Origin: an uncultured Polaribacter sp.
GTDB taxonomy: Bacteria > Bacteroidota > Bacteroidia > Flavobacteriales > Flavobacteriaceae
Assembly (NCBI RefSeq): GCF_947503855.1
Contig: NZ_CANNFF010000005.1
Span: 124,001-188,000, forward strand
DNA length: 64,000 bases
Direction: 5' to 3'
Shown: one piece after another, positions 63,591-64,000 of the stretch
Layout: each line of letters begins with the position of its first letter
Position numbering within the stretch: the stretch's first letter is position 1
The notes under the pieces: generated by a model
Database searches by the model: none
The model's input: the letters and a program-made list of their open reading frames with translations, nothing else
Told to the model about the DNA's origin: nothing
Made by a program: the position numbers and the translations under genes

Positions 63591-64000
63591 TGACTATTCT
63601 AAAACAAAATAGCCAATATTTAGCCATTTTTTTCAGTATTATTACCTATTTTTTTTTCGCCTATTTCTTAGAAAGAACTCAGTTTTATACCTTTTCTTTT
63701 CTTTGGCTTTTTTTATTTGGATGTTTTTATGCAATCATAAAAAACAAGCATATTTCTTTTAAGAATTTAGTGGGAATTAGCATTTTGTTTCGATTGATAT
63801 TTTTATTTGCAGTACCCCGTTTATCACAAGATTTTTATCGTTTTATTTGGGATGGCCGCATGATTTTAGAAGGTTTTAATCCTTACTTATCTTTACCTGA
63901 AACATTTATACAACAAAACTTAAAACCTATTACAGATACTAATATATTGTATGCAGGAATGGGGGAGTTAAATGGAAGTCATTATACCAATTACCCGCCT
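63590..64000 (+). CDS. GT-C mannosyltransferase-like membrane protein (cut by window end)
   Basis: Starting at an ATG overlapping the previous stop (TAATG), 137 codons are visible to the edge. They show at least three hydrophobic segments, and the loop LSQDFYRFIWDGRMILEGFNPY, the acidic catalytic-loop pattern of PIG-M/ALG-type GT-C enzymes that use polyprenyl-linked sugars. That donor could be the product of the 61408 glycosyltransferase. The C-terminal two thirds lie beyond the window. Confidence 0.83.
   Translation, partial: MTILKQNSQYLAIFFSIITYFFFAYFLERTQFYTFSFLWLFLFGCFYAIIKNKHISFKNLVGISILFRLIFLFAVPRLSQDFYRFIWDGRMILEGFNPYLSLPETFIQQNLKPITDTNILYAGMGELNGSHYTNYPP

Overview
This 64 kb window comes from a low-GC member of the Bacteroidota, almost certainly a marine member of the Flavobacteriaceae (Polaribacter/Tenacibaculum-like; the genus is an inference). 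The evidence is the flavobacterial order and sequence of the division/cell-wall (dcw) cluster, a type IX secretion pair (CHU_C-type C-terminal domain plus PorP/SprF), TAnnTTTG-like -7 promoter boxes with no clear Shine-Dalgarno sequences, and very AT-rich DNA. I saw no tRNA, rRNA, CRISPR array, transposase or integrase.

Region 1 (1-12.9 kb, minus strand) is the dcw operon in the order mraZ-rsmH-ftsL-like-ftsI-murE-mraY-murD-ftsW-murG-murC-ftsQ-ftsA (ftsA runs off the left edge). Most genes abut or overlap. A three-unit 10-bp direct repeat upstream of mraZ is a likely MraZ operator, and murE seems to start at CTG. Region 2 (13.0-21.1 kb) holds housekeeping genes: an alpha/beta hydrolase, engB, an RluA-type pseudouridine synthase, a penicillin-acylase-type amidase, a DegT-type aminotransferase, fabD and a queuosine-precursor transporter.

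Region 3 (21.1-27.9 kb, plus strand) is an arsenosugar-type biosynthetic cluster: DUF547 protein, CxxC carboxymuconolactone-decarboxylase-like protein, radical-SAM ArsS, ArsM-like methyltransferase, CofC-like glycosyl/nucleotidyl transferase, purine nucleoside phosphorylase, a small-molecule kinase and a CysQ-like phosphatase. Together they suggest methylation of arsenite, adenosylation, removal of adenine, and processing of the arsenic-containing ribose.

Region 4 (28.1-39.0 kb, mostly minus strand) is accessory DNA. It starts with an orphan ParD antitoxin next to a broken ParE. It continues with a Cas4-like/DEDD (DUF2779) nuclease, a deoxyribonucleotidase, a PD-(D/E)XK nuclease flanked by a truncated and a full copy of one gene, and an array of four intact and two decayed genes. 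These share one roughly 100-residue N-terminal domain (starting MARDYTKY) but have unrelated C-terminal parts. Two of the N-terminal coding blocks look identical over about 276 bp although the C-terminal halves differ, so the locus appears to diversify by recombination. This is the best candidate for an undescribed system.

Region 5 (39.3-58.2 kb) contains a membrane fatty-acid-hydroxylase family protein, a DUF285-repeat membrane protein, a 2615-residue type IX-secreted multidomain surface protein with its PorP/SprF partner, a LytTR two-component pair, a metallophosphatase, an internally duplicated lipoprotein, a UspA protein and a GH113-like lipoprotein. Region 6 (58.4-64 kb, plus strand) is a tight operon joining a flavin oxidoreductase and a membrane 4Fe-4S protein to two family-2 glycosyltransferases and a GT-C mannosyltransferase (cut by the right edge), probably making a membrane glycolipid or polysaccharide.
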